Source of the DNA: Chryseobacterium turcicum
GTDB taxonomy: Bacteria > Bacteroidota > Bacteroidia > Flavobacteriales > Weeksellaceae
Assembly: GCF_021010565.1 (NCBI RefSeq)
Contig: NZ_JAJNAY010000001.1
Location: 1,406,001-1,470,000 of the forward strand
DNA length: 64,000 bases
Direction of reading: 5' to 3'
Shown: positions 9,050 through 17,787 of the stretch, piece by piece
How the letters are laid out: each line of letters opens with the position of its first letter
Position numbering within the stretch: the first letter of the stretch is position 1
Position numbers and translations under genes: made by a program
Notes under the pieces: generated by a model
Databases searched by the model: none
What the model was told of the DNA's origin: nothing
Seen by the model: the letters and a program-made list of their open reading frames with translations, nothing else

Positions 9050-10351
9050 ATGCGCACAAAATCTGTAGGTAAGAAAAAGATAAATATCGTCACGTTGGGA
9101 TGCTCCAAAAACGTGTACGATTCTGAAGTGTTGATGAGCCAGCTGAAAGCCAACGGAAAAGAGGTTGTGCACGAAGAGAAAGGAGATATCGTAGTGATTA
9201 ATACCTGCGGTTTTATCGATAATGCAAAAGAAGAATCTATTAATACAATTCTTGATTTTGTGGAGGCTAAAAATAGAGGCGAGGTTGAGAAAGTTTTCGT
9301 TACAGGATGTCTTTCAGAAAGATACAAACCAGATTTGATAAAAGAAATTCCGGATGTTGACCAATATTTTGGGACAAGAGATTTGCCTATCTTATTGAAA
9401 CATTTGGGGGCAGACTATAAACACGAATTGGTAGGTGAAAGATTAATCACGACCCCAAAACATTATGCTTACCTTAAAATCTCTGAAGGCTGCGACAGAC
9501 CTTGTTCGTTCTGTGCAATTCCTTTAATGAGAGGAGGCCACGTTTCTACGCCAATTGAGAAATTGGTGAAAGAAGCTCAGAAGTTAGCGAAAGTCGGAGT
9601 AAAAGAATTGATTTTAATTGCTCAGGATTTGACGTATTACGGTTTAGATATTTACAAAAAGAGAGCTTTAGGCGAATTATTAAAAGAATTGGTAAAAGTA
9701 GAAGGTATCGAGTGGATTCGTCTACATTATGCTTTCCCAAGTGGTTTTCCGGAAGATGTTTTAGATATCATCCGTGAAGAGCCGAAAGTTTGTAATTATA
9801 TCGATATCCCGCTTCAGCATATCAATTCAGATTTGTTGAAATCGATGAAACGTGGGACGACTCACGAAAAAACGAATGCTTTATTAGATAAGTTCAGAGA
9901 GAAAGTGCCAGATATGGCCATCAGAACTACTTTAATTGTTGGTTATCCTGGCGAAACGGAAGAAAGATTCCAAGAGCTGAAAGAATGGGTAAGAGAGCAG
10001 AAATTCGATAGATTGGGGTGTTTTACGTATTCTCACGAAGAAAATACCGGAGCTTATGTTTTAGAAGATGATATTCCACAAGAAGTAAAAGAGGCTAGAG
10101 TAGAAGAGATTATGGAATTGCAGTCGCAGATTTCTTGGGATAAAAATCAAAAGAGAATCGGGGAAGTTTATAAATGTGTTTTCGACAGGAAAGAAGGAAA
10201 CTATTTCGTAGGTCGTACAGAATACGATTCTCCGGATGTAGACAATACCGTTTTGGTGTCTGCAGAAAATACTTACATTTCAATTGGAGATTTTGCCAAT
10301 GTAAAAATTACTTCCGCAGAAGAATTTGATTTATACGGAGAGCTTGTTTAA
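9050..10351 (+). CDS. rimO: Ribosomal protein S12 methylthiotransferase
   Basis: 433 residues with the three-domain layout of methylthiotransferases. The N-terminal domain has three cluster-binding cysteines (C18 in TLGCSKN, C53 in NTCGF, C87 in TGCLS). The radical SAM motif CDRPCSFC has C148, C152 and C155, and a TRAM domain closes the protein. CAIPLMRGGHVS and the LGCSKN start are RimO-type, not MiaB-type. It methylthiolates an aspartate of ribosomal protein S12 using SAM and iron-sulfur clusters. Its own -7 element, TAAATTTG at 8995-9002, overlaps the edge of the preceding terminator. Confidence 0.95.
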   Translation: MRTKSVGKKKINIVTLGCSKNVYDSEVLMSQLKANGKEVVHEEKGDIVVINTCGFIDNAKEESINTILDFVEAKNRGEVEKVFVTGCLSERYKPDLIKEIPDVDQYFGTRDLPILLKHLGADYKHELVGERLITTPKHYAYLKISEGCDRPCSFCAIPLMRGGHVSTPIEKLVKEAQKLAKVGVKELILIAQDLTYYGLDIYKKRALGELLKELVKVEGIEWIRLHYAFPSGFPEDVLDIIREEPKVCNYIDIPLQHINSDLLKSMKRGTTHEKTNALLDKFREKVPDMAIRTTLIVGYPGETEERFQELKEWVREQKFDRLGCFTYSHEENTGAYVLEDDIPQEVKEARVEEIMELQSQISWDKNQKRIGEVYKCVFDRKEGNYFVGRTEYDSPDVDNTVLVSAENTYISIGDFANVKITSAEEFDLYGELV

Positions 10352-10370
10352 GCTTACATATAAAAGTAAA

Positions 10371-10397
10371 AACCAATGATTAGTCATTGGTTTTTTT
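10371..10397 (+). terminator. Rho-independent terminator after rimO
   Basis: A 9-base perfect stem AACCAATGA / TCATTGGTT with a TTAG loop is followed by a T run. It also lies near the 3' end of the small minus-strand ORF. Confidence 0.85.
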
Positions 10398-10424
10398 ATT
10401 TTAGTTAAAATATCAATTTACTTT

Positions 10425-10541
10425 TTAGTTAAATCTTTGATATAAATAGTGCCCAAATTCTTTTCCTGCTGAAAATATTCCGATTAAAATCACCGCCAAA
10501 ACGAGAATAAGCAGTATTTTGTTGTTTTTTAGCTTTTCCAT
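10425..10541 (-). CDS. Predicted 38-residue membrane peptide
   Basis: Reading the minus strand from ATG at 10541 to TAA at 10425 gives 38 residues: a basic start (MEKLKNNK), one hydrophobic helix (ILLILVLAVILIGIFSAG) and a short tail with Lys, Glu, His and Arg. Such single-span peptides of 35-60 residues are common in flavobacteria but rarely studied. No homologue is recognised. It lies alone between rimO and the first RlpA-like gene. The rest of 10398-10867 is AT-rich regulatory DNA. The composition argues for a real gene, but codon evidence is thin. Confidence 0.45.
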   Translation of the reverse strand: MEKLKNNKILLILVLAVILIGIFSAGKEFGHYLYQRFN

Positions 10542-10738
10542 AATATTTTATGATTTACTAATAAGTATTGTGTTTATTTAATTAGTTACAGCGATTTTCA
10601 GAAATTTTTTATTTTATTTAATTTATTGATTTTCAATTGTTTGTTGTTTTCTTGAATCATGAACTATGCACTGTTTAGTTAATTACGTTAACATTTTACC
10701 TGTTTTTTTAACACTTTTTAACACGGTCTTTTAAAACC

Positions 10739-10841
10739 CCTATTAATAGGCACTTACAGGTTTTATTAAGATTTAATTAAGATTTAATTAACGTTTGTTA
10801 ACTTTTAGAATAGGCAGGTAATAAGTTTAAGTATAGTTTTG
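10739..10841 (+). promoter_or_regulatory. Promoter region of RlpA-like copy 1: palindrome, shared motif and -7 element
   Basis: The 12-base palindrome CCTATTAATAGG is at 10739-10750, the motif TTAGAATAGGCAG at 10805-10817 and a -7 element TAGTTTTG at 10834-10841. The start codon follows at 10868. The same order is kept upstream of copy 2, with identical 29-base phasing from the TTAGAA motif to the -7 element, whereas much of the DNA between has diverged. That conservation suggests functional sites. Which protein binds is unknown. Confidence 0.5.
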
Positions 10842-10867
10842 CCTCGTCAAACAAGTAAAAGTTCAAC

Positions 10868-11239
10868 ATGATGAAAAGATTCATTCTCGTAATCATAATG
10901 ATGATTTCAACACTAGGTATTTATTCATTTACGAATAATGCTGTAGATGCGAAGAAAACAAGTTATGCATCGTACTACCACGATAAATTTAACGGTAGAA
11001 AAACTGCTAGCGGAGCAATTTTTGATAATTCAAAACTTACCGCAGCGCACAGAACGCTTCCTTTTGGAACCGAAATTAGGGTTACCAATCTGAACAATGG
11101 CAAAGAAGTAATCGTATCGATTAATGATAGAGGACCTTTCCATTCGTCAAGAGCATTAGATATGTCTAAAGCCGCGTTCGATGAAATCGGAAATACCGAC
11201 CACGGTACCATTCCGGTAGAATATGAAATTGTCGATTAA
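10868..11239 (+). CDS. Secreted RlpA-like double-psi beta-barrel protein, copy 1
   Basis: 123 residues. The signal peptide is about residues 1-28 (KRFILVIIMMISTLGIYSF then NNAVDAKK). The remainder is a single RlpA-like barrel: YASYYHDKFNGRKTASG, LTAAHRTLPFGTEIRVTNL, the acidic NDRGPFH loop and LDMSKAAFDEIG. RlpA proteins bind or cleave denuded peptidoglycan glycan strands; this one has the barrel only and no SPOR domain. A near-identical paralogue lies 785 bases downstream, with matching promoter and terminator. Role in the envelope is inferred. Confidence 0.85.
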   Translation: MMKRFILVIIMMISTLGIYSFTNNAVDAKKTSYASYYHDKFNGRKTASGAIFDNSKLTAAHRTLPFGTEIRVTNLNNGKEVIVSINDRGPFHSSRALDMSKAAFDEIGNTDHGTIPVEYEIVD

Positions 11240-11259
11240 TTTATGATTTAAATTACAAA

Positions 11260-11284
11260 GCCAGCTAAATTTTAGCTGGCTTTT
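11260..11284 (+). terminator. Terminator after RlpA-like copy 1
   Basis: GCCAGCTAAA / TTTAGCTGGC (10-base inverted repeat, 11260-11269 and 11271-11280) is followed by four T residues. The identical hairpin follows copy 2. Confidence 0.75.
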
Positions 11285-11507
11285 ATGTTTTCATACCCTT
11301 GTTCATTAATATCATTTCGCTCAGAATTTTATTTTATTAAACAGCTTAATAGGGTAAATATTGATATCTGTAATTTGCACTCCAGATGAGTTCAATTTTT
11401 TAGAAAATTCAAAACAAGTTCTTTTTTATCTTAAAGCCTATATTTTTCTCTTTTTTATTTGAGAATATCCGCCTTTAAGCATAACGCTAATATCAGCAGT
11501 CGTTTTG

Positions 11508-11594
11508 TCATTTCGGAGGAATCTCAATACACTGAAAATAAATTAGTTTAGATTGACTTCGTCGAACCACTACGTTAGGTTTCCTGCGGAATGA
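11508..11594. repeat. Intergenic element with imperfect inverted ends (TCATTyCGsAGGAA)
   Basis: TCATTTCGGAGGAA at 11508-11521 is repeated inverted as TTCCTGCGGAATGA at 11581-11594, 12 of 14 positions matching. The 59 bases between carry no ORF. It lies in the 785-base spacer 11240-12023 between the RlpA-like copies, which otherwise shows only the terminator, AT-rich sequence and the copy 2 promoter. Palindromic elements with TCATTCCGnnGGAAT ends are common between flavobacterial genes. Here it may mark a seam of the duplication. Confidence 0.5.
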
Positions 11595-11895
11595 TAAACA
11601 AACTGTCAAAAATTAAGTTGTTATTAATTACGGACATTCATATTTTTATTTGATGTTTGTCCTAGCTCAATTGATAGAATTTCAATTAGTATTGCAAGCA
11701 AATTAAAGAATAGAATTTAGGTAATTCATAAAATATTCATCAATTAAGTGATTTTTAAAACTGATATATTTATTTAAGATACTGTTTATTAATTAGTTGT
11801 GTTTATTTGAAAATTGATATTATGTAATGATTAGTTAATTAAATTATTATTTCTCTATTTTTTTTAACATTATTTAACGCCATGCTTCAATTCCT

Positions 11896-11997
11896 CTATT
11901 AATAGGAGGTCACAACCTTTTTTAAGTTTTAATTAAGCTTTGTTTAATACTTATTAACCATTAGAATAGGCAGTTATGATGTTTAGCTATAGTTTTG
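11896..11997 (+). promoter_or_regulatory. Promoter region of RlpA-like copy 2
   Basis: Palindrome core CTATTAATAG at 11896-11905, motif TTAGAATAGGCAG at 11961-11973 and -7 element TAGTTTTG at 11990-11997 repeat the arrangement upstream of copy 1. The ATG is at 12024. Confidence 0.5.
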
Positions 11998-12023
11998 CCC
12001 CGTCAAACAAATAAAAGTTCAAC

Positions 12024-12395
12024 ATGATGAAAAGATTCATTCTCGTAATCATAATGATGATTTCAACACTAGGTATTTATTCATTTACGAATAATGCTGT
12101 TAATGCGAAGAAAACAAGTTATGCATCGTTTTACCACGATAAATTTAATGGTAGAAAAACCGCAAGCGGAGCAATTTTTGATAATTCAAAACTTACCGCA
12201 GCGCACAGAACGCTTCCTTTTGGTACCGTAGTTAGGGTTACCAATTTGAACAATGGTAAAGAAGTAATTGTATCGATAAATGATAGAGGTCCTTTCCATT
12301 CAGCTAGAGCATTAGATATGTCTAGAGCTGCGTTCGATGAAATCGGAAATACCGATCATGGTGTTATTCCGGTGCAATATGAAATTGTCGATTAA
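12024..12395 (+). CDS. Secreted RlpA-like double-psi beta-barrel protein, copy 2
   Basis: 123 residues, differing from copy 1 at only about ten positions. Examples are Asn for Asp just before the mature start, Phe for Tyr in ASFYHDKF, VVRV for EIRV, SAR for SSR, SR for SK, and VIPVQYE for TIPVEYE. All barrel residues, including NDRGPFH, are kept, and several codons differ silently. Selection has therefore kept both copies intact since duplication. Signal peptide and likely peptidoglycan-related role are as for copy 1. Confidence 0.85.
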   Translation: MMKRFILVIIMMISTLGIYSFTNNAVNAKKTSYASFYHDKFNGRKTASGAIFDNSKLTAAHRTLPFGTVVRVTNLNNGKEVIVSINDRGPFHSARALDMSRAAFDEIGNTDHGVIPVQYEIVD

Positions 12396-12415
12396 TTTAT
12401 GATTTAAATTAAAAA

Positions 12416-12440
12416 GCCAGCTAAATTTTAGCTGGCTTTT
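12416..12440 (+). terminator. Terminator after RlpA-like copy 2
   Basis: The same GCCAGCTAAA / TTTAGCTGGC hairpin as after copy 1, followed by four T residues. It ends 7 bases before the convergent xth stop at 12447. Confidence 0.75.
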
Positions 12441-12446
12441 ATGTTT

Positions 12447-13211
12447 TTAGAGGTTAAACTCTATCAATGCAGGACAATGGTCAGAATGAACGGCTTCTTT
12501 TAAAATAACAGCTCTGCTGAGTTTGTCTTTTAAAGAATAAGAAGCAAAGTTATAATCTAATCTCCAGCCTTTGTTATTGGCTCTTGCGTTTTGTCGGTAG
12601 CTCCACCAAGTGTAATTGTCTGGTTCATTATTAAATAACCTAAAAGTGTCTATCAACTCACATTCTTCGATGAAGTTGGTCATCCATTCTCTTTCCATAG
12701 GTAAAAAGCCTGAAGTGTTTTTTAAACCTACAGGATTGTGGATATCAATCGCCTGATGACAGATATTAAAATCTCCGGAAATAATCAAATTCGGAATTTC
12801 TTTCTTTAAATTTTTTATATATTCTAAAAAATCATGGCAAAACTGCATTTTAAATTCCAGTCTTTCAATATTAGAAGCTGAAGGAACATAGACTGAAATT
12901 ACTGAAAAGCCGTCAAAATCTGCACGTATAATTCTTCCCTCATTATCATAGCTTTCAATTCCGCAACCATATTCTACATAATTGGGTTTTATTTTAGATG
13001 CAATTCCTACGCCGCTGTAGCCTTTTTTTACTGCAGAATGCCAATAACTGTGATATCCAGCTTTTTCAAGACTTTCAATATCAATCTGGTCGTTTCCGGC
13101 TTTACTTTCCTGAATGCAGATAATATCCGGATCTGCGGTTTTAAGCCATCCTAAAAAATCTTTGGTGAAAGCAGCCCTGATTCCGTTGACGTTGTATGTA
13201 ATTAATTTCAT
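12447..13211 (-). CDS. xth: Exodeoxyribonuclease III / AP endonuclease
   Basis: 254 residues, the full length of the ExoA/Xth family. The start KLITYNVNGIRAA, the metal-binding Glu in IICIQESKAG, the SGDFNICHQAID loop with Asp and Asn, the WWSYR segment, and the terminal SDHCP with the catalytic Asp-His pair are all present. It incises DNA at abasic sites in base excision repair. A -7 element (TAACTTTG on the minus strand, 13228-13235) lies 17 bases before the ATG. Confidence 0.95.
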   Translation of the reverse strand: MKLITYNVNGIRAAFTKDFLGWLKTADPDIICIQESKAGNDQIDIESLEKAGYHSYWHSAVKKGYSGVGIASKIKPNYVEYGCGIESYDNEGRIIRADFDGFSVISVYVPSASNIERLEFKMQFCHDFLEYIKNLKKEIPNLIISGDFNICHQAIDIHNPVGLKNTSGFLPMEREWMTNFIEECELIDTFRLFNNEPDNYTWWSYRQNARANNKGWRLDYNFASYSLKDKLSRAVILKEAVHSDHCPALIEFNL

Positions 13212-13245
13212 AAAATAAATATACAGGCAAAGTTATAAAAACAAA

Positions 13246-13265
13246 TGCCGGTTTTGGTACCGGCA
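13246..13265 (-). terminator. Terminator of the MliC-like lipoprotein gene
   Basis: TGCCGGT / ACCGGCA, a 7-base GC-rich stem with a 6-base loop, is followed on the minus strand by a T-rich run. It lies between the lipoprotein stop and the xth promoter. Confidence 0.65.
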
Positions 13266-13278
13266 ATGATAAGTTATT

Positions 13279-13689
13279 TTATTTTTCACTTTTAAAAATG
13301 AGCTTTCCATCCTTGTGAAGCTCGTTTTCGTTTCCTTTTCCTCGCAGTTCGTAATGGTCATTTTTATACCAAATTCCAGATGCCGCTTTTTGACCTTCAA
13401 GTTCTATCGTTTCACCGTTCAATACTAAACTAACCGTGTTTTTTGTATTATCAAATGTCATGTCAAGCTTTTTTCCATCTTTATCGGAAATCGTTGTTTT
13501 GATAATTTCCGGAGCAGAATCTGTTTGATTGGTTGCCAATGAATCACTGATAGAGTGATGGGTAGAATCTTTCGGAGAACTCATGATAGAATCTGTACCT
13601 AGAGAAGATCCTGATGCTGGATTTTCTTTTTTACAAGCTGCTAAAGTTAATACAGCAACAAACGATGCTGCCAAAATGTTTTTATTCAT
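13279..13689 (-). CDS. Lipoprotein with MliC-like domain (possible lysozyme inhibitor)
   Basis: 136 residues. The N-terminus MNKNILAASFVAVLTLAAC is a lipoprotein signal peptide with the lipobox ending at Cys19, followed by KKE and a Ser/Thr/Asp-rich linker to about residue 60. The last 75 residues form small beta strands ending ASGIWYKNDHYELRGKGNEN plus ELHKDG. That block resembles the ASGxxYxxxxxxLxxKGxxxxL signature of MliC/PliC C-type lysozyme inhibitors. A role as a periplasmic or surface lysozyme inhibitor is a reasonable guess from this pattern. Confidence 0.65.
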   Translation of the reverse strand: MNKNILAASFVAVLTLAACKKENPASGSSLGTDSIMSSPKDSTHHSISDSLATNQTDSAPEIIKTTISDKDGKKLDMTFDNTKNTVSLVLNGETIELEGQKAASGIWYKNDHYELRGKGNENELHKDGKLIFKSEK

Positions 13690-13847
13690 AATTATTATAT
13701 TAAAGGTGAAATTTTACTTCAAATTGAATACCAAAACTCAAGGGATAAAAGCATTGATTAGCAAATGTTAATTAATGTTTGAGTTATTTTGTGGAAAAAT
13801 TATTTTTTTAATAAGTATATTGCGAATTTAAATGATGAATTGGTCGT

Positions 13848-16800
13848 ATGTTTAAACTTAATTTTTTTATATTATTTTTTCTTTTTAGTTTACAAGTTTT
13901 TCCCTCTCAAAATATCAGACACTTATCTGTAGATGACGGCCTTCCGCAATCTTTTGTTTCGGCACTGGAGCAGGATGATGAAGGTTTTGTTTGGATAGGA
14001 ACCCGAAACGGACTTTCTCGATACGACGGGCAAAACTTTAAAACATATCAACATCATTTCAATACCCAAAATTCTTTAGCTTCAAATACAATCGATTATT
14101 TAAGAAAAGGTAAAAGAAATAGTCTCTGGATAAAATATGAAACGGCAGGGATTGATTATTTTGATATTAACTCAGGGAAAATTAATCACATCATTGATGC
14201 TGAATTTTTAGATAAAAATAAACTTTCGATTCACCGGAAATCTTGGTTGGTAGCGCACGATGGTTTTTTATGGTTTAAAACTTTAAAAAATGAACTCTTT
14301 AGTTTTAATCTTCAAAGTAAAAAGTTGAGCCACAGAAATCTAAATTTCGATAAAGACGAGATTATTTATAATATTCTAGAGGATAAAAACAAAAATATTT
14401 GGGTCTTAACACAGAAAAATCTGAAGATTTTTGATGAAAAAAACAACAGCTTTACAAGCATTTCTATTCCTTATCATATGTTTGCAGATAAGCTGTATCA
14501 AAACAATAGTGAAGCCGCGCTGTTTCGTCAAAGAAAAAATGGAGAATTGATGTGGGCAGATAAAGAATATTTTTATTTTTTTAATCCTATCAAAAAAACG
14601 TTCAGAAGTGAAAAACTCCCGTTTTCTACTTTGTATCATATTAAGTTGTTGAGTACAGATGTTCAAGGCAAAGAATATTTTGTTGCAGACAATATTATTT
14701 ATAGCTATACGAATGCTTTAGGTTTTAGAAAAATAACGGCGATTAATTTAGAAAATGATAGACCACCACAAGCTTTTCTTGTTGATAATTCTGGGTTAAT
14801 GTGGATTGGTGGAGATGCAGAAGGAATTTATACAGTAGATCCCAAACTTAATTTTCAGTCTTTTCATTTTGAAAAAGATTTTGCTGCAGATTTGTTGAAG
14901 AATTATTATGGTATCTCGCTTTACGATTTTTTTAATTGGAAAAAACAAAATGGTATTCTGCCGGCTTCCTATTTTCTTAGATCTGTGACCACTCAAAATA
15001 AAAACTGGATAGCGCTCAATCGCACTGTTTCGTATTATGATAAACAGCAGAAAAAAATATTCCGTTTACCAGAATTACCAAAAGTAAAAAACGTGGGTTT
15101 CGCTCCGATAAAAGGAATCAGCCTTTATGATGAATCGCCAATTGTGATGGATGAGCTGAATAATATTTATCTGTTTAAAAATGCTAAATGGGAGCTTTTG
15201 TTTTCATTACATAATTTTAATGCTGATATAAAGCCCACCAATATTTATTTTGATGGCAAAACCAAAATACTTTGGGTGACCACAGAATCTCACGGTATTG
15301 TTAAGGCAAATTTGAAGACAAGAAAAATAGATAATATTAAAAATAATACCAAAGATTTCCCTGTTAATCATTTAATATCCCTCGCTGCAGATCCAAAGAA
15401 TGATGATATTTTATGGATGGGAAGCAATGATGGATTAATTCAATACCATAAAAAGAATAATAAAGTTAAAATATTTTCCGGAAAAGAAGGGCTTCCCGAT
15501 AATGTAATCTATTCTATCCTTCCTGATCAATCGGGAAATCTTTGGATGGGAACCAATAAAGGACTTTTTAAATTTGATACCCAAACTCACAAAGTAAGAG
15601 TTTTTACTCGTTCACACGGTTTAGAAAATATTGAATTCAACAGATTTCATCAATTGATGCTTCCCAACGGAAAAATGGCATTTGGTGGTGCAAAAAGTGG
15701 AGTGGTTTTTAGCCCGGAAGATATTAAAAATGATAATTTCTCACCGCCCACTGCAATTACACGCATTGCTCTCAATAATGAAAATATTAATCTTACTGAA
15801 AGAAATCTGAAGCCTGTCAATCAAATTAAAGAACTTTCTATAGATTATTTTGAAAATACAGTTTCCATAGGTTTTGCTGCTCTTCAGTATAATCAACCGC
15901 AACAAATTCAATATCGCTACCGTTTAAAAGGATATCAGGATGAATGGATTTCAGCAGGGAATAGTACAGAAGCCGTTTTTACAAAACTTCCGCCCGGAAA
16001 TTATATTTTTGAAGTAAATGCTACAAATACCACAGGGAATTGGAGTACACTCATTAAATCTTTAAAAATAGAAGTAACGCCACCTTGGTGGAAAACATGG
16101 TGGGCAATACTGTTGTATTTAATGATATTAATTGGAGGTGTTTTTTGGTTGATTAGATTCAAAATTAATCAGGAAATCATTAAAAAAACAATAACGCTAA
16201 AGCAAAAGGAAGCTCGCGAATTACGCAGATTAGATAAAATAAAAACAAAATTTTTCGCCAATATTGCCCATGAATTCCGTACTCCATTATCTCTTATTAT
16301 AGGACCTGCGGAACAGTTGAAATCTGTAGAATCTCAGGATGAAAAAGAGATGCTATTTGGTATGATTAAGAAAAATACCAACAGTCTTATTCAGCTTACT
16401 GATCAGCTGATTGATGTGGCAAAACTTGAAGCCGGAGTTTTAAAGCCTCATTTTATGTGGGGAGATGTAGTTCCTGTGATTTCAAATATTATAAATGCCT
16501 TTTTGGAAACCACTTCCGAAAAAGGGATCAAACTCAGTTTAGAAGCTCCGGAAAAAGCCGAATTTTTATTTTCAATCAATACTTTAGACCGTATTTTGTA
16601 CAATTTGATTTCAAATTCCATTAAATTTTGTAAAAATGGCGATACGATTACAGTTAAAATAGATACCGAAACCGACGGTTTGTTAATTCAGGTTGTTGAT
16701 TCAGGAGCTGGAATTCCAGAAGATGAGCAAGCTGAGATTTTTGAGAGGTATTTTAAAGGTTCTAATCAGGATCAGCTTCAGGGAAATGGTTTGGGACTTT

Positions 16801-17690
16801 CATTGGTTAAAGAACTGGTCGATCTGCACCATGGAACTATTGATGTGAAAAGTTCTACCCAAAATCCTTCCGGAACTACATTTTTGGTATGGCTTCCTTT
16901 TGAGTCTCAAAATAATAAGTTGCCTCAAAATACCGAGCATCAACAGAATTCAGAAGAAAAAGCTACGATACTTATTGTGGAAGATCACAAAGAGTTGGCG
17001 CAGTTTATTGCCGGAAATTTAGCAGATTTATATCATGTTCTAACCGCAGAAAACGGAAAGCAGGCATTAGAAATGACTTTAGAGAAAATGCCAAATCTTA
17101 TTCTAAGTGATGTTGCGATGAGTGAAATGGATGGTTTTGAATTTTGTAAAACGTTAAAAACAAATGTAGAGATTAATCACATTCCTATTATTATGCTCAC
17201 AGCAAAAGCTGATACAGAAAGTAAACTTGAAGGCCTTTCTCATGGAGCCAACGATTACATTGTAAAACCTTTCAGTATAAAAGAGCTTAAATTGAGAATA
17301 GAAAATCTACTGAATTTGCAAAATCAGCAATATAAATATTTTCAAAAACAACTTTTGCAACCCGATTCAACAGAGAATCTTCATCAGGAATTTCTTAATA
17401 GAATTTATGAAATCATAGAAAAAAATCTAGATGATAATAATTTCAGCGTAGACGAGCTGGCTTCTGCTTTATCAATGAGCAGAACGAGTCTTCATCGTAA
17501 AGTAAAAATGATGTTTAATATTCCTACAGGAGAAATTATTAAAATTTACAGGCTAAAGAAAGCCGCAGAATTATTAAAGCAAAATTTTAGTATTTCTGAA
17601 GTCGCTTATATGACAGGATTTAATACACCGTCTTATTTTACCAAATGTTTTAAAGAATATTTTGGTAAAACACCCAATAAATACCACTGA
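13848..17690 (+). CDS. Hybrid two-component system protein: periplasmic propeller sensor, histidine kinase, receiver and AraC output
   Basis: 1280 residues in the one-protein two-component layout typical of Bacteroidota. A signal peptide (about 1-20) is followed by two-component propeller repeats (GFVWIGTRNGLSRYDG near 50, GLMWIGGDAEGIY near 320, GNLWMGTNKGLFKFD near 570). A Y_Y_Y domain (YRLKGYQDEW) is near 685-750 and one membrane helix near 757-778. Then come HisKA with NIAHEFRTPLS near 805, HATPase with GNGLGLSLVKELV, a receiver with the phospho-acceptor Asp in LILSDVAMSEMDG near 1087, and an AraC helix-turn-helix over the last 100 residues. It senses a periplasmic ligand, often a glycan, and activates nearby genes. 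The LamG/T9SS gene 97 bases downstream is the likely target. Confidence 0.92.
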   Translation: MFKLNFFILFFLFSLQVFPSQNIRHLSVDDGLPQSFVSALEQDDEGFVWIGTRNGLSRYDGQNFKTYQHHFNTQNSLASNTIDYLRKGKRNSLWIKYETAGIDYFDINSGKINHIIDAEFLDKNKLSIHRKSWLVAHDGFLWFKTLKNELFSFNLQSKKLSHRNLNFDKDEIIYNILEDKNKNIWVLTQKNLKIFDEKNNSFTSISIPYHMFADKLYQNNSEAALFRQRKNGELMWADKEYFYFFNPIKKTFRSEKLPFSTLYHIKLLSTDVQGKEYFVADNIIYSYTNALGFRKITAINLENDRPPQAFLVDNSGLMWIGGDAEGIYTVDPKLNFQSFHFEKDFAADLLKNYYGISLYDFFNWKKQNGILPASYFLRSVTTQNKNWIALNRTVSYYDKQQKKIFRLPELPKVKNVGFAPIKGISLYDESPIVMDELNNIYLFKNAKWELLFSLHNFNADIKPTNIYFDGKTKILWVTTESHGIVKANLKTRKIDNIKNNTKDFPVNHLISLAADPKNDDILWMGSNDGLIQYHKKNNKVKIFSGKEGLPDNVIYSILPDQSGNLWMGTNKGLFKFDTQTHKVRVFTRSHGLENIEFNRFHQLMLPNGKMAFGGAKSGVVFSPEDIKNDNFSPPTAITRIALNNENINLTERNLKPVNQIKELSIDYFENTVSIGFAALQYNQPQQIQYRYRLKGYQDEWISAGNSTEAVFTKLPPGNYIFEVNATNTTGNWSTLIKSLKIEVTPPWWKTWWAILLYLMILIGGVFWLIRFKINQEIIKKTITLKQKEARELRRLDKIKTKFFANIAHEFRTPLSLIIGPAEQLKSVESQDEKEMLFGMIKKNTNSLIQLTDQLIDVAKLEAGVLKPHFMWGDVVPVISNIINAFLETTSEKGIKLSLEAPEKAEFLFSINTLDRILYNLISNSIKFCKNGDTITVKIDTETDGLLIQVVDSGAGIPEDEQAEIFERYFKGSNQDQLQGNGLGLSLVKELVDLHHGTIDVKSSTQNPSGTTFLVWLPFESQNNKLPQNTEHQQNSEEKATILIVEDHKELAQFIAGNLADLYHVLTAENGKQALEMTLEKMPNLILSDVAMSEMDGFEFCKTLKTNVEINHIPIIMLTAKADTESKLEGLSHGANDYIVKPFSIKELKLRIENLLNLQNQQYKYFQKQLLQPDSTENLHQEFLNRIYEIIEKNLDDNNFSVDELASALSMSRTSLHRKVKMMFNIPTGEIIKIYRLKKAAELLKQNFSISEVAYMTGFNTPSYFTKCFKEYFGKTPNKYH

Positions 17691-17787
17691 TATAGGTCGT
17701 TGCAACGAAATTGATAGTTTTTGCAACGAGATTGCTTTTCTGTTTTGGGCTTGAAATGTAATTTGGCCGAAACAAAATTATTTCAGT

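Noticed and set aside
9040..9327. 95-residue minus-strand ORF over the start of rimO
   Set aside because: Antisense to well-conserved rimO motifs; no family features.
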